64,000 nt of DNA from Miltochrista miniata (GCA_933228765.1 OW121771.1:18352001-18416000), one strand, 5' to 3'; positions 28,691 through 39,224 are shown, counted from the first letter of the stretch. The notes: a model not told the origin generated them from the letters alone. A program made the numbers and translations.

Positions 28691-29363
28691 ATTATGTTCA
28701 CATTGTTCACGTTTTATCATATCACAGAACTTGAACTTTATAAACCCAAGGTTATTCACAGTAAAAGTAAACTTCTATATAGGTTCAAAAACCTTTGAAA
28801 ATTGTGTTCCTGAATAAATTTCCTACCTTTGTTTGATAATCTTTTGGTGCTGAGTTTGTTTTGAACACAGTAGTGGTGAAGTATTCAGAAAGTTTCGTAG
28901 ACGATGTAGGCCTTGTTGAGGTTTTAGAAAGCGGTAAACAAAGATAGGGGTAATTTGTAGGATCTTTTGAATTTCTTGAATTAGTCTTAAAAGGGAAAGT
29001 ATTGGTTTGAAATTGGTTTTTATAATTATATTTTTATATAATGTTCGTATTCGGGTTCCGTACCCAAAGGATAAATACGAGTATGTGACTCTATTACTAA
29101 GCAGTGTATCTTTTTTTTTTTTTTTATTATTCAAACTTTAGTACACTAAAACTTAAAATTAACAGAAACAATCGCCAAACTGTCGAGCAGTTTGTTGGCG
29201 ATAAATACGCTCTATTACCAAATTACATTTTTATTTTCTTATAACTAGAATAATAGGTATATAGGTACACGCAAAGCGCACACAGATGCACACTATACGT
29301 GAGCATCACCTTATTTTACTTAAATAATGTTCTCACCAGTAACACACTCACAAGTCTCTCCGT

Positions 29364-31224
29364 CTAATCAACTTCATCCAATTCCAGTAAAAAAGCTCTA
29401 AGTCTATTCTTTAGTTTTACAATGCCTTTTTTGTTAATTGTTTCATCCCTCACAAAATCTATGCTGTTAAAGATTTTCGGCGTCAAGTATCTCCTAGTTC
29501 TTTTCCCATAATAGTTTCTCACAGAAGGTATCACATATTCTCCCCGCTTTACCCTTCTAGTATAGTATTTATGTATTATTCTCTTTAAATTTACTAATAA
29601 AGCTTTGTTCCAAGACAATTAAGTATTGCATTTTTTTATGTATTGGCAGAATTTTACAAATCTTAAATAATTTATCATAATTTGATTTACACTGTAATTT
29701 TACTTTTTTACTTACCAAATACTTAATTAATCTAATTTGTAATTGCTTAATACGATCTAAATACGACTTGAAAGTTAGGCCATAACTGCTGAGACCATAG
29801 CTGACTACTGAGTCAGCCAGTGCATAATAAATGACAGACAACACCTTCCTGTTCACAAATCGGTTAAGATAAAAGAATTTCCCAAGTATTGCCTGCAATT
29901 TAACACATACATCATCCACATGTAACCTCCAGCTGAGGTTGCTATCTACGACTAATCCTAAATATCTATAAGAATCTACTAATTCTATATTTGAGCATTG
30001 ACAGCTGTTTTTGCTGTTATGAAAACATTGGTAGTTGTGCCCTGTTACATCAAGTCTTTTGTCATTATATTTATTATACGGCGAAGATATCAACATAACC
30101 TTGGTTTTGGAAAAATTAATAATAATGCCATTGTCATGGGCCCACTCAATGATGTGTTCAAAGTCCTCCTGTACATGATACTGCGCGTCCTCAATGTCGT
30201 CGGAGGAGTACATCACACACATGTCATCCGCGTACATAACTACTTTACAGTGTTTTATTACATTTACGACACTGTTGACATGCATGATATACCCAACCGG
30301 GCCGAATACGGATTCTGTCGGAACGCCGAGAGTGACACCCACCTGGTCGCCCGTGGTCCCGTCAATCGATGTACAGAGAGATCTGTTTTCTAAGTATGAC
30401 TTAAACCAGTGGTTGATGGCTCCCGTAACACCACACTCCTCCATTGCTCGCAGCAGCACACTATGATCCAGGGTATCGAAAGCTTTATTATTATCAATAA
30501 AGAGCGCAGCTACAAACTTACCCTCATTGAGACTGTCGTTTACGTAGTCGGTAAAGTGCGCCAGCGCGCTAGTGGTGCTTCGTCCACTCCTGAACCCATG
30601 CTGCGCGTCTGAGATTATGTTATGTTGCTCAAGATACTTAATCACCTGGTTCACGATCACCTTTTCAACTATTTTATTTATCGAAGACAAAATGGCTATT
30701 GGCCTATAGTTACTGTAGTCTAAATGGCTACCTTGTTTATAAATCGGTCTTATTATTGATTTCTTTAATAGGTCCGGATATACACCTTGATTTACACACA
30801 TATTTATAAAATGGGCTAGTATAGGACTTATTTCTTTTTTTACTTTCTTTATATCTTGCACTCTAATTCCGTCTAACCCTGGAGCCTTATTACAGCTTAA
30901 CATATTTATATATTTTTCTACCATTTCTTCATTCACTTTCCTAAAGTAAAACGACCTATCCATGGGCGATACATATGAACTTCTAATTAGAAAATTGTCA
31001 TTACATTTATGTTTTAAATTCTGTATTTCTCCCGTAAAGGTTTGAGAAAACTTATTACATATATTATAGGCTGTGTCAGTTTTGCCTAAATATTTCATTA
31101 TAACATTGTCTAAACTTAGCCTAGGGTTACCTATCCATTTATTAATATTACACCATATTTTTCTAAAATCATTATTACATTTTTCTATCTCATTCTGTCT
31201 ATACTTATTTTTGCAATATTTATT
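29364..31224 (-). pseudogene. LINE reverse transcriptase with altered motifs
   Basis: From 31224 the frame reads through the linker (IWCNINKWIGN), then NKAPGLDGI, NYRPIAILSSINKIVEKV, GFRSGRSTTSALAHF and LFIDNNKAFDTLDH. VPTESVFGPVGY stands where VPQGSVLGP is expected, and MYADDM follows. A frameshift near 29600 moves the last ~80 residues (RRYLTPKIFNSI..) to another frame. First and paired catalytic Asp residues remain, but the normally invariant PQG is PTE, so activity is doubtful. With the frameshift and lost 5' end, this is a dead copy. Sequence style is Jockey-like. Confidence 0.75.
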
Positions 31225-31234
31225 AATTTATTAA

Positions 31235-32413
31235 CGGATGGATGAGAGGGCGCCACCGTCCTGACGTAAACAACATCTCTGTGTAAGAGATCATTAAAAA
31301 ATAGTAAAGTTGCGTAAAATCACCTAACAAGATCAAAAACTTCTTCAGGATAGTGCATATTATAAGTGATATCGTTCGCAATACAATCAAGGAAGTATTG
31401 TGCTGAAAATAGGCGCAAGAAGACCTCAATACCAGATTGGGTTTGAATGATATTCTTAAGTTAATTTATACAATACAAACAGAAAAATTTAAGACAGAAT
31501 TAGAATTCATGTTATTATATTGGAAAAGACATATAGAAGAGCTCAAAACTAAATAAACCTAATGCAGAATTTGGAAAATCAAATGTCAAAATTTTCAAAT
31601 TAAACCGGCAATATAAAAGTGGAAGAAAGAGACGGAAAATCGGTCGATCATGTACGTAAATACATTATTTACTTGAAAAATACCTACCATTATTGTGAAA
31701 CGCCGGCGTCGCACCGTAAAGAGTAGAAGAAGACTAAGAAATAATATACACAACAATAATAATTTTTTGAATTGCCACTAACCAGTACGTATGTCACATC
31801 CTTCTGGAATTGTTTCAGACGAATTTTGTATGCTCTGAGGTTTGCAACATACACGCCGTGATACACTTGCACTATATTGTTTCACTTACGCAAAATAACA
31901 TGCTATCACCGTAAGTTCTACTATGTGCTGCTGTTATAGTAATGGCATTGGTTCTAGTTCACCAAAACAATAACACGAAGAGATTTGGTATGACTATAAG
32001 TGTTTGTGTGGGTGGTCTGATAATATTTCGAGTGGTAACTACCCGTCGCTGTCGCAGTCCTTGGGTGTGCGGTTGCCAGTAGAAAAATATCATCAACTTG
32101 ATTCCTATTATCATTTAATAACATTTGTTTTTTTTGACTTTCCTTTGTATGGATTAACTAATTTAGTTAATGCTTATTTTTTTTGTTCTTGACATTGAAT
32201 ACTGCGACATATTGAATTTTAATTTCTATTATTGTTATACTTTATTATAATTTTCATAATTTTTTTTTTTTCATAGCAGTCAAACTGTTGTTACCTTTTT
32301 TTTTAACTAATATTGGATATTGTTGTTGATCTAACATTGATATAATCATATCAATCTTTCTGTTTATTTTTGTTTGTCATAAAAATTGATACTTACTCCT
32401 TTGCCTATAAAAA
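31235..32413 (+). promoter_or_regulatory. 5' leader of the RLE retroelement
   Basis: It is about 1.18 kb of AT-rich sequence between the left target duplication and the ATG. The first 30 nt are GC-rich (CGGATGGATGAGAGGGCGCC) and could be the transcript start or a processed 5' end. No conserved ORF or ribozyme could be recognised by eye. T-runs at 32255-32310 precede the ORF. Confidence 0.4.
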
Positions 32414-35293
32414 ATGAGTTCCTCAACTGCCTTGTTGCGATGTCCCCACTGCCCAGAAACTTTGCGCACTTTTAGTTTACACGGACTTAAGGTCCACATA
32501 GGCCGCATGCACAAAAATGAACAGCGAACTGGGACTACTTCACAGGCCTTTCCGTCTTCTCCCGATTTACAGCTACCCAGTCAGGATGTTCAGCTGCCAC
32601 AAGTGCCTCACCCCTGTCCCCTGGAAAGGCTTGCTACTTTGAGAGCTTATACGGCAGTGATGAAGCATGTACCTAAAGGAGCTCGAAACCAGGCAGCGGG
32701 CAAACTGTGTGGAATTATTGACAAGTGTGTCAGTAATAATGGCGAGGAGGACTGGACGGAGCTTCTTTCTTTTGCATATGGAGCACTGCGGGTGCCTTCA
32801 AAAGATGCAACAGGTAACCTAACAGCAAAAGTAAAGGCGAACATTGAAACTTTTGGATCGAATTGGTTCCCCGACGAGCCGGGAGGGGCTGGGCTTTCTG
32901 GGGGTCGGGTTGGTCAGGGCCAAATAAAGGTAATCGAGAACAAAGTTTATGAAGGCGATCTTCGTGGGGCTGTCCGATTATTAATTTCTAACGACTCGTT
33001 TGCACAGCACGGCCCGGAGACACTCGATGCACTCCGTATAAAGCACCCTGCCCCATCACGTTTGCTGGACTTTCCACCGTTGCCGGACACGTCATTTTCG
33101 GCTGTCACAGTTTCGGTGAAGGAGGTGACAATGGCATTGAGCAGTTTTTATAGCGGCTCTGCAGCGGGCTTAGACGGCTTACGCCCCAGACATTTAAAGC
33201 AGCTCACGTCGGGGTCGGCGGGCGTGAATGGGCAACGGCTGTTGGAGTGCTTGACAAAACTGGCAAATTTTTTACTAAGCGGGCAGTTAAATACCGTCGT
33301 CTGTCCTTATTTGTACGGTGCCTCCCTTTGCGCGCTCAAAAAGAAAGATGGTGGGGTTAGACCAATAGCAATCGGGAGCGTGTTCCGTAGATTGACGGCC
33401 AAGCTAGCGTGCCGGTCCGTGAGAGAGACAATGTCGGAGTATTTAAAACCGCACCAGCTGGGATTCGTGACGCCGCGGGGTTGTGAGGCCGCTATTCATG
33501 CCACGCGTGCATTCGTCATGGACCCTGCCCGTTCAGACTGCGTGCTACTTAAGCTCGATATTCGAAACGCATTTAACACGCTAGAAAGAGACGCTCTTTT
33601 GATCAATGTTAAGGAACAGATTCCCTCTCTCTATCCCTTTCTTTTTCAAGTATATTATTATCCCTCTAATCTCTTCTTCAATAACAGTTTAATTTCTTCT
33701 CAAGTGGGAGCGCAGCAGGGGGATCCGCTGGGGCCCCTCGTATTTAGTTTGGCGATCCATAAAGTCATCATGGAGCTTAAATCCGAACTAAATTTATGGT
33801 ATTTAGACGACGGGACTCTTGGGGGTTCACCGGAAGATGTTTACCAGGATCTAAACGCTTTGATTTCCCGTTTTAGAGACCTGGGTCTGGAAGTGAATCC
33901 CTCTAAATGCGAATTTTTCCCATGCTGTCCAGAAGCCCGCAATTGCTTTTCACAATTCAGTTCCCTATTGCCTGGCCTTAAGGAAATCTCACCTCACTCT
34001 TTCACCCTTTTAGGGTCTCCTATCTTCCCTGATGGAGTGCCAGATGCTCTTTCCTCCCATAATAAACTTCTTCTTAACGCTCGAGAGCGTCTCAAAGCTC
34101 TTTCTTCTCATGTGGCGATAGTGTTACTGCGCACATGCTTCGCCCTCCCGAAGATGACATATCTTTTGCGGACTGCACCTACCTGGCTCTATCCAGTGGA
34201 AGTCGCGTCATTTGACGATAATTTGAGACACACAGTCGAGTCTATTTTAAATATATCTCTGAATGAGTTTCAGTGGACCCAGGCGACTCTTCCTATCCGG
34301 CACGGGGGCATAGGGGTGCGATGTGCGCGGGATGTGGGCGTGCCAGCTTTCTTGGCCTCGGCTCATGGGGTAGCGGACCTCGTCACTTTAATCCTTCACC
34401 CTAATGGTGACGGGGCGACCGTGCCCTTTGCAGCCGATGCTGAGGCAGCTTGGTTTGCCCTCAGTTCGGCGGCATCGAGCCCTGCTAATCCTCACGTTCA
34501 GCACGCTTGGGATGATGTCATCAGCCGGAGTGTTAGGGAGCGGTTGGTGGGAGTCGCCTCGGGGGCTGATCTGGCCAGGCTGTTGGCTGTTTCACAGCCG
34601 GAATCGGGGGCATGGTTGCACGCGCTACCTTCGCCTCATCTAGGCACCCTGTTGGACGACAATTCTTTGCGGGTGGCGGTAGCTCTTCGCCTGGGCTGCA
34701 AGGTGTGTGAATCCCATATATGCACCTGCGGTTCCATGGTGGGGGAGTGCGGCCACCACGCACTGAGTTGCCGTAGGAGTGCAGGTAGGTTTCCGCGTCA
34801 CCATGCTCTCAATGACATTATCCGGAGAGCCTTTATATCTGTGGATGTGCCGTGCCGGTTGGAGCCGCCCGGCTTAAGTAGATCCGACGGCAAGAGGCCG
34901 GACGGTGTGACTATGGTACCGTGGAAAAATGGCCAGTGCCTTTTGTGGGATGCCACATGCGTAAGCACAGTCGCCCCAAGTTACCTAAGTCGTACCGTCT
35001 TGTCTCCAGCAGCTGCTGCCGAAGACGCCGCAAGTAAGAAATGTAACAAATATGCTGCTTTAACAAAGCAATATATATTTTCTCCCTTCGCCGTAGAGAC
35101 GATGGGCAGTTGGGGTGCAGACGCAAAGAATCTAGTTAAGGAATTGGGAAATCGATTAAGAGTTAAGACAGGAGACTCTCGCTCCGGATCGTATCTGGTG
35201 CAAAGGTTGGCCATCGCGATCCAGCGTGGCAATGCCGCCAGTTTAATGGGCACCTTTGCACCGGATACCGTAAGGGGCGAGTTATGTAATTAG
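32414..35293 (+). CDS. RLE-type retrotransposon polyprotein (ZnF-RT-ZnF-endonuclease)
   Basis: The 959 codons have no stop, beginning at AAAAAATGAGT. A C2H2 finger at residues 11-34 (C-x2-C-x14-H-x4-H) probably binds DNA. RT: KKKDGGVRPIAIGSVFRRL near 305-325; LKLDIRNAFNTLERD near 378 (first Asp); GAQQGDPLGPLVFSL near 435; WYLDDGTLGG near 463 (Asp pair); LGLEVNPSKCEF near 493. A C-x-C-x8-H-x4-C knuckle lies at 770-786 with RHHALNDIIRRA after it. The PD-(D/E)xK-like endonuclease lies at about 825-850 (GKRPDGVTMVPW, then LLWDATC). It closes with LAIAIQRGNAASLMGTF. All expected catalytic residues are present, so it may be active. The exact clade is uncertain. Confidence 0.85.
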   Translation: MSSSTALLRCPHCPETLRTFSLHGLKVHIGRMHKNEQRTGTTSQAFPSSPDLQLPSQDVQLPQVPHPCPLERLATLRAYTAVMKHVPKGARNQAAGKLCGIIDKCVSNNGEEDWTELLSFAYGALRVPSKDATGNLTAKVKANIETFGSNWFPDEPGGAGLSGGRVGQGQIKVIENKVYEGDLRGAVRLLISNDSFAQHGPETLDALRIKHPAPSRLLDFPPLPDTSFSAVTVSVKEVTMALSSFYSGSAAGLDGLRPRHLKQLTSGSAGVNGQRLLECLTKLANFLLSGQLNTVVCPYLYGASLCALKKKDGGVRPIAIGSVFRRLTAKLACRSVRETMSEYLKPHQLGFVTPRGCEAAIHATRAFVMDPARSDCVLLKLDIRNAFNTLERDALLINVKEQIPSLYPFLFQVYYYPSNLFFNNSLISSQVGAQQGDPLGPLVFSLAIHKVIMELKSELNLWYLDDGTLGGSPEDVYQDLNALISRFRDLGLEVNPSKCEFFPCCPEARNCFSQFSSLLPGLKEISPHSFTLLGSPIFPDGVPDALSSHNKLLLNARERLKALSSHVAIVLLRTCFALPKMTYLLRTAPTWLYPVEVASFDDNLRHTVESILNISLNEFQWTQATLPIRHGGIGVRCARDVGVPAFLASAHGVADLVTLILHPNGDGATVPFAADAEAAWFALSSAASSPANPHVQHAWDDVISRSVRERLVGVASGADLARLLAVSQPESGAWLHALPSPHLGTLLDDNSLRVAVALRLGCKVCESHICTCGSMVGECGHHALSCRRSAGRFPRHHALNDIIRRAFISVDVPCRLEPPGLSRSDGKRPDGVTMVPWKNGQCLLWDATCVSTVAPSYLSRTVLSPAAAAEDAASKKCNKYAALTKQYIFSPFAVETMGSWGADAKNLVKELGNRLRVKTGDSRSGSYLVQRLAIAIQRGNAASLMGTFAPDTVRGELCN

Positions 35294-35366
35294 AATTAAG
35301 TAGTTTAAGTTTAAGTTTTGACAAAATGTAAATGACATGTAATTATATTAAATAAAAATTTATTAA

Positions 35367-36232
35367 CTTTATTTCTGTATTTTGTATATATTAGTCTATT
35401 ATTCATGTTGCCGGGGGAAGATTTCCAAATTCTGAAAAGTAAATCTCTATAATCTAACTTTTTTTTCAAATCACAATCTACCCATGGCTGTGTAATTCTC
35501 TTTTTTTTAATACTTTTCTGTATTTTACATTTCTCGTATGTATCAGTAAAAACGCTACATAATTGCTCATATAACAGAATAGGACATTGTATTTGACTAA
35601 ACGATGTCCAATTAATTGCTTCTAAACACTTACTTACTTGATTTTCATCTAAAACGTATTGTATTCTACTACAAGTATTACTTTTAATTTCATTACCCGC
35701 TCCTCTCATGCTAATTCCGACCATATAATGATCAGATAAGGTACATGTGAGCAAAAGTGACTGTCCATTTAACTTTCACTTTCGACTCGCTCGCACGCAC
35801 ACATGATCAATGTTCGAATACGCAGTTTGACTTGATTTTACATTTTCCGATAAGTCAATGTTGATATCCCCAATTAATACTATTTCCTCTGTTCTTGAAA
35901 TTTTTTTAAGCATTTCTCTTAGTTCTGTGATAAAATCTAATTTATTAGTGGAAGGTGGTCGATATATCGCTATTATGTGTGTAGTTCTTGTACCAATTTT
36001 TAATTTTCCATAGACAAGTTCTGCCGTTTTCAGTCGTATAAGTGGTGCTTCAAGTGTAAATGTTAGGTCTTCTCTGATATAGACTAGTATTCCACCGCCT
36101 CTCTTAATTGCCCTCGTGTTCTGATACACTGTATATCCTGGTATTTTGTACAACGATACTTCTTCTCGTTTTATATTTACTTCAGTAAGAATAATGACGC
36201 TCAGTGTTCTATTCGTCACACATTGACTTAAT
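35367..36232 (-). pseudogene. LINE AP endonuclease and linker, frameshifted
   Basis: On the minus strand from about 36219: RTLSVIILTEVNI (catalytic Glu), GGGILVYIREDL, ELVYGKLKIGTRT, IAIYRPPSTNKLDF and IVLIGDINIDLS. A frameshift near 35770 follows, then LSDHYMVGISM (SDH motif), and the post-endonuclease linker ending IYTKYRNKVNK. The remaining ORF2 continues at 31234 after the inserted element, offset by one base in frame. The first strand of the endonuclease is missing because of 5' truncation. Confidence 0.75.
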
Positions 36233-36353
36233 GTCTATCACGAGGCTCTATCTCTGGAACCGTGACAGCTATAGAGCTGAAATTTTCACAGATGATGTAT
36301 TTCTGTAGCCGCTATAACAACAAATACTAAAATCAGAGAAAAATAGAGATAAG

Positions 36354-36615
36354 GGGGATGCCCCCCGTAAGAAGCAGGATAACACCCGAAAAATCCCCCA
36401 AAGGTGCGGTATAGCATCCGAACCCCCCCCCCCCCCCCCCTAGGTAAGGTCGCAGTGGGGGCCGTAGGTCTGTTGGGAGTCCTGCCTGGGGTATCCTTCT
36501 GAGGTCTTACCCAAGACTTACAACCGTAGGCTGTGGGCAGGATACGTGAGGGCTTTAATCGATAGAAGTCCAGCATAGCATCCATGAGGATTTTCCTTCA
36601 CGTTAAAAAAAAGAC
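36354..36615 (+). repeat. R1-clade 3' UTR inserted in the GGTTCCGTA repeat, GATAAG duplication
   Basis: GATAAG occurs at 36348-36353 and 36616-36621. The insert contains GGATAACACCCGAAAAATCC, an uninterrupted C-tract of about 20 (36424-36441), TAGGTAAGGTCGCAGTGG, GGTCTGTTGGGAGTCC, CCAGCATAGCATCCATGAGG and CTTCACGTTAAAAAAAA. It is the most complete isolated R1 3' UTR. Confidence 0.7.
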
Positions 36616-36964
36616 GATAAGAAAATGGGGAGTCCTACATAACAAACGTGATTTTTTTTGCCATTTTTTTGGTACGGAACCCTCTGCGTGCGAGTTTGAC
36701 TCTCACTTGGCCGGTTAAATAATAAGTCAAGCTACAATACCCAACGCCATTTTATCTCCTAAAGCGAGTGTTTAATCCCTTCGGCTGGCTGTCTGTCAGT
36801 TCAAGTTGTTGCTAATTACACTTTTTGTAGCTCGCCCTGCATACAAATACGTTCATATTTTAATTAAATTACTGCGTCTAGCTACGTCGGTTACTGTACT
36901 ACCCTCTGGAGATTGGTGTAGAATGTAAGTTCACATTATTCTTACATTTGTTAAAAAAATCAAC

Positions 36965-37210
36965 AACAAGATCTTTATTTGTTTAACAGGGAAGAATGGA
37001 AATGATCTGCTTGCTATACTACATTCTCAAGCAATAATTTGTGATTTTTAGTTTAAGTTATTGTGAATAGAGCACAAAAAGAAAAGACCGCCGAGTTTCT
37101 TGCCAGTTCTTATCAAGCGGGTCGCGTTCCGAACTACGCGTACTTTGATTTGTATTCATGGACGTTTCGCAAGTGCGTATGTATAAGGATTATGCGAAAT
37201 AAATGTTTTT
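36965..37210 (+). repeat. 'GAGTTTCTTGCC' repeat, longest copy
   Basis: It runs from CAACAACAAGATC through CTACATTCTCAAGCAATAATT, GACCGCCGAGTTTCTTGCCAG and GCGGGTCGCGTTCCGAACTA to GAAATAAATGTTTTT. It shares its internal part with the minus copy at 20990-21145. Confidence 0.6.
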
Positions 37211-37415
37211 ATGTAGTTTGAGTTTTGAGAAACTTCTCGACCGTGTCGGTCTGTTTGTTCGTGATAAACTTAAAGGCCTTTTCCTGAAGTTTCGCCAAAT
37301 GGTGGATGTTTTTCTTCAAGAAGCTTTCAGTGCCTTTAGAAACCACTGGGCATAAGCTAAAAAATATATGAGATAAGTAGGTTTTAAGGTCATTGTTCAT
37401 AAGTCTGTCGCGACC

Positions 37416-37600
37416 GCCACATAGCGAAGATCAGTTGAAGTCCTGCATCGCGATATGAAAGTTCTCGCAACGAAGAATAGATAAATCCTGGATCGCGCGA
37501 TAAGAGTTCTCACGGCGATGAATGATATAACCAACAGTCCAACATCAACCGTAGGGCTTCGACCCGCCAGGCGCGATCACCTAGCCTGGTCGGAGGATCC
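37416..37600 (+). repeat. GCATCGCGATAT repeat, copy 2
   Basis: Colinear with 5895-6075, including both internal TCCTG.ATCGCG motifs and the final GGAGGATC. Here it is preceded by GTCGCGACCGCCACATAGCGAA, sequence that recurs near 7172, so the element probably begins about 37400. Confidence 0.6.
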
Positions 37601-37605
37601 TCCCT

Positions 37606-38369
37606 TTGTGTGTTGAAGGAACATTCTCACCCTTTCCTCCACAGGTCAAGCAAATCAGTTCACCACAGACCATTTCTTCATTATTGGACGTAGGCCTATG
37701 CCAATTTAATTTTTCAAGGTTTATTGGCCTTACTGTGCCAAGCTGGCCAGACGGGTTGTCACAGGGTTTTGTTTCGGGTATTCCTTCTTTTTGCTACGAC
37801 CCTGTCCGTAAGTCAAGAGGCAAAATTATAAGAGATATCTCTTATAGCCGTGAAAGAGTCACGATTGTGTATGAAAAGCATGAAAAGCTGAGCAAAGACA
37901 ATAAAAGACTTTCTCTGTAGTTTCCAAGCGCTGTTTTGTACTTGTTAAAATAAACAACCAATTAAGGTCTGACTTCGAAAAAACTTTGTCCTCACAGCTT
38001 CAGTCTAGAGACGGTAAAATGGCAAGTTTTCTTCATTGGTTCCGTACAGACGCCAGTTTTACTTGTTATTTGGTGTATTGTGTTTAAACAGGTCTTGGCA
38101 GGCAAACACAGAAAACGTTTGAAAGTTAAAGTTTGTCTAGATCGAGAATAATGATCTCCTTTTTAGCCCACTTGTGGGGAACAAAGGGCTCACTAAACTA
38201 CAATTCAAAAGATAATCCCTTTTTTGTTGGCAAAATGAGGCTGTATTGTTCTAAAACTTTTTATGGGTATTTTGAGATATTTTGTAATTCGATAGATCTA
38301 ATCTAAACGAATTTTGATGAATGAGTGATTATGGTTTTGATATCTAAATTATACAAGTTCTTTCGTACT
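37606..38369. other. unassigned, with a 104-codon ORF of no known family
   Basis: The ORF 37606-37920 has no motif I recognise. 'ATTGGACGTAGGCCTATGCC' near 37684 resembles a common lepidopteran repeat phrase, so this is probably also repeat-derived. Nothing else seen. Confidence 0.3.
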
Positions 38370-38585
38370 TCTTACTAATATTATGCCAAAGTTTGTGGGT
38401 GTGGATGTTTGTTACTCTTTTACGCTCGAACTGCTGAACGGATCTGGCTGAAATTTGGTACAGGGATACTTTATAGTCTGGAATAACACATAGGCTACTT
38501 TATATCCCGGGAATAAGTTACTACGGGAAGCGGGAAGGGAAACAAATTTTACGCGGGCGAAGCTGCGGGCATCAGCTAGTATATT
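38370..38585 (-). repeat. RTE-like repeat copy
   Basis: Minus strand: CTAGCTGATGCCCGCAGCTT, CGCCCGCGTAAAATTTGTTT, AGTAACTTATTCCCGGGATA and CCAAATTTCAGCCAGATCCG. It is the reverse-oriented counterpart of 10618-10850. 38590-39220 holds only AT-rich unassigned DNA. Confidence 0.65.
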
Positions 38586-39224
38586 TTAAAAGAGGAAAGA
38601 TTACTGTAAGTTTCAAAAACATCTGAACGTTCTGAACCCGTTTTAATAATACTTTTACTATTAGAAAATCAAATTAATCTGCACTCCCTATAGAGGTTAT
38701 GTAATGGTTATGAGTGTTATGCGGGTACAAAAACAAATCTCTTTTTTATGACATTTTATTTTTAAGCGTAAACATCTCTTATAAGTTAAAACCGAAAGTA
38801 GTGGGAAAACCTTTCGGGAGGCTGTTCCAGAATGCTCGCTTACAATATTAGTTTTTTTTAAAGTATAAATCCTTTTTAAATGAAACTAGCTCAGAAAGAA
38901 ATCAAAAGAAAAAATATTCTGCTATAGATTTCTATATTAACTTTACACAAACGAAGAATCTTTTTAATTGGCTCAGAGAAATGAATTTCTTACAAGGAAA
39001 TCTTGGTACTTAATATATTTTTAACAAACTATAAAAAGCTCCGTTTTTATAATGAAAATCATAATTTATGTTCACAATTATGTCAATGAACAATTTATTA
39101 CGTAAGGCGGTTACAAAATGGCGCCTTTTCCGCGTAAAGGCTGTCTTTACCCACTGGTTCAGTTGACCAGTTCAGTTGTTTGAGATAATGAGGTATATTT
39201 TCAATGTTGAATCAACTCAAAATC

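Larger units (their letters stand above)
31235..35356 (+). mobile_element. RLE-type non-LTR retrotransposon, apparently complete
   Basis: Flanked by identical 10-bp AATTTATTAA (31225-31234 and 35357-35366). The 5' region of about 1.18 kb is followed by one ORF (32414-35293) and a ~60-bp 3' end terminating in AAATAAA without a long A-tail. The layout (N-terminal zinc finger, RT, zinc knuckle, endonuclease) is that of the RLE group of LINEs (R2, R4, NeSL and relatives). The YLDD motif and compact 959-aa protein differ from R2. The insertion site is AT-rich LINE DNA rather than rDNA. Confidence 0.8.
29109..36232 (-). mobile_element. Jockey-like LINE (minus strand), split by the RLE retroelement
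   Basis: Poly(T) at 29111-29127 is its A-tail. The 3' UTR contains a strong hairpin (29171-29202). ORF2 lies in two parts: endonuclease and linker (36219-35367) and RT (31224-29364). The two parts join at a duplicated AATTTATTAA, with the 4122-bp insert between. Its 5' end is truncated inside the endonuclease at about 36232. Total length without the insert is about 3.0 kb. Confidence 0.8.
29040..36716 (+). repeat. one 'GGTTCCGTA' repeat exploded by nested insertions
   Basis: Pieces: 29044-29108 (GGGTTCCGTACCCAAAGGAT .. CTATTACTAAGC), 36233-36353 (ACGAGGCTCTATCTCTGGAACC .. CTATAACAACAAATAC) and 36616-36716 (GGGGAGTCCTAC..AACAAACGTGATTT .. CACTTGGCCGG). In order they reconstitute a single repeat of about 290 bp. 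The gaps are a minus-strand LINE (with an RLE element inside it) and an R1 3' UTR. Confidence 0.75.

Noticed and set aside
29998..30612. Three plus-strand ORFs at 30-30.6 kb
   Set aside because: Antisense to a convincing RT coding region.
31690..31872. 60-codon minus-strand ORF in the RLE leader
   Set aside because: Too short, no similarity, and opposite to the element's coding strand.
36424..36441. Poly(C) tract as a functional element such as an origin or quadruplex
   Set aside because: It is the expansion of a short C-run within a known R1 3' UTR; nothing else supports a function.
37209..37400. 63-codon minus-strand ORF
   Set aside because: Its C-terminal-like composition hints at LINE linker sequence, but no conserved block could be matched.
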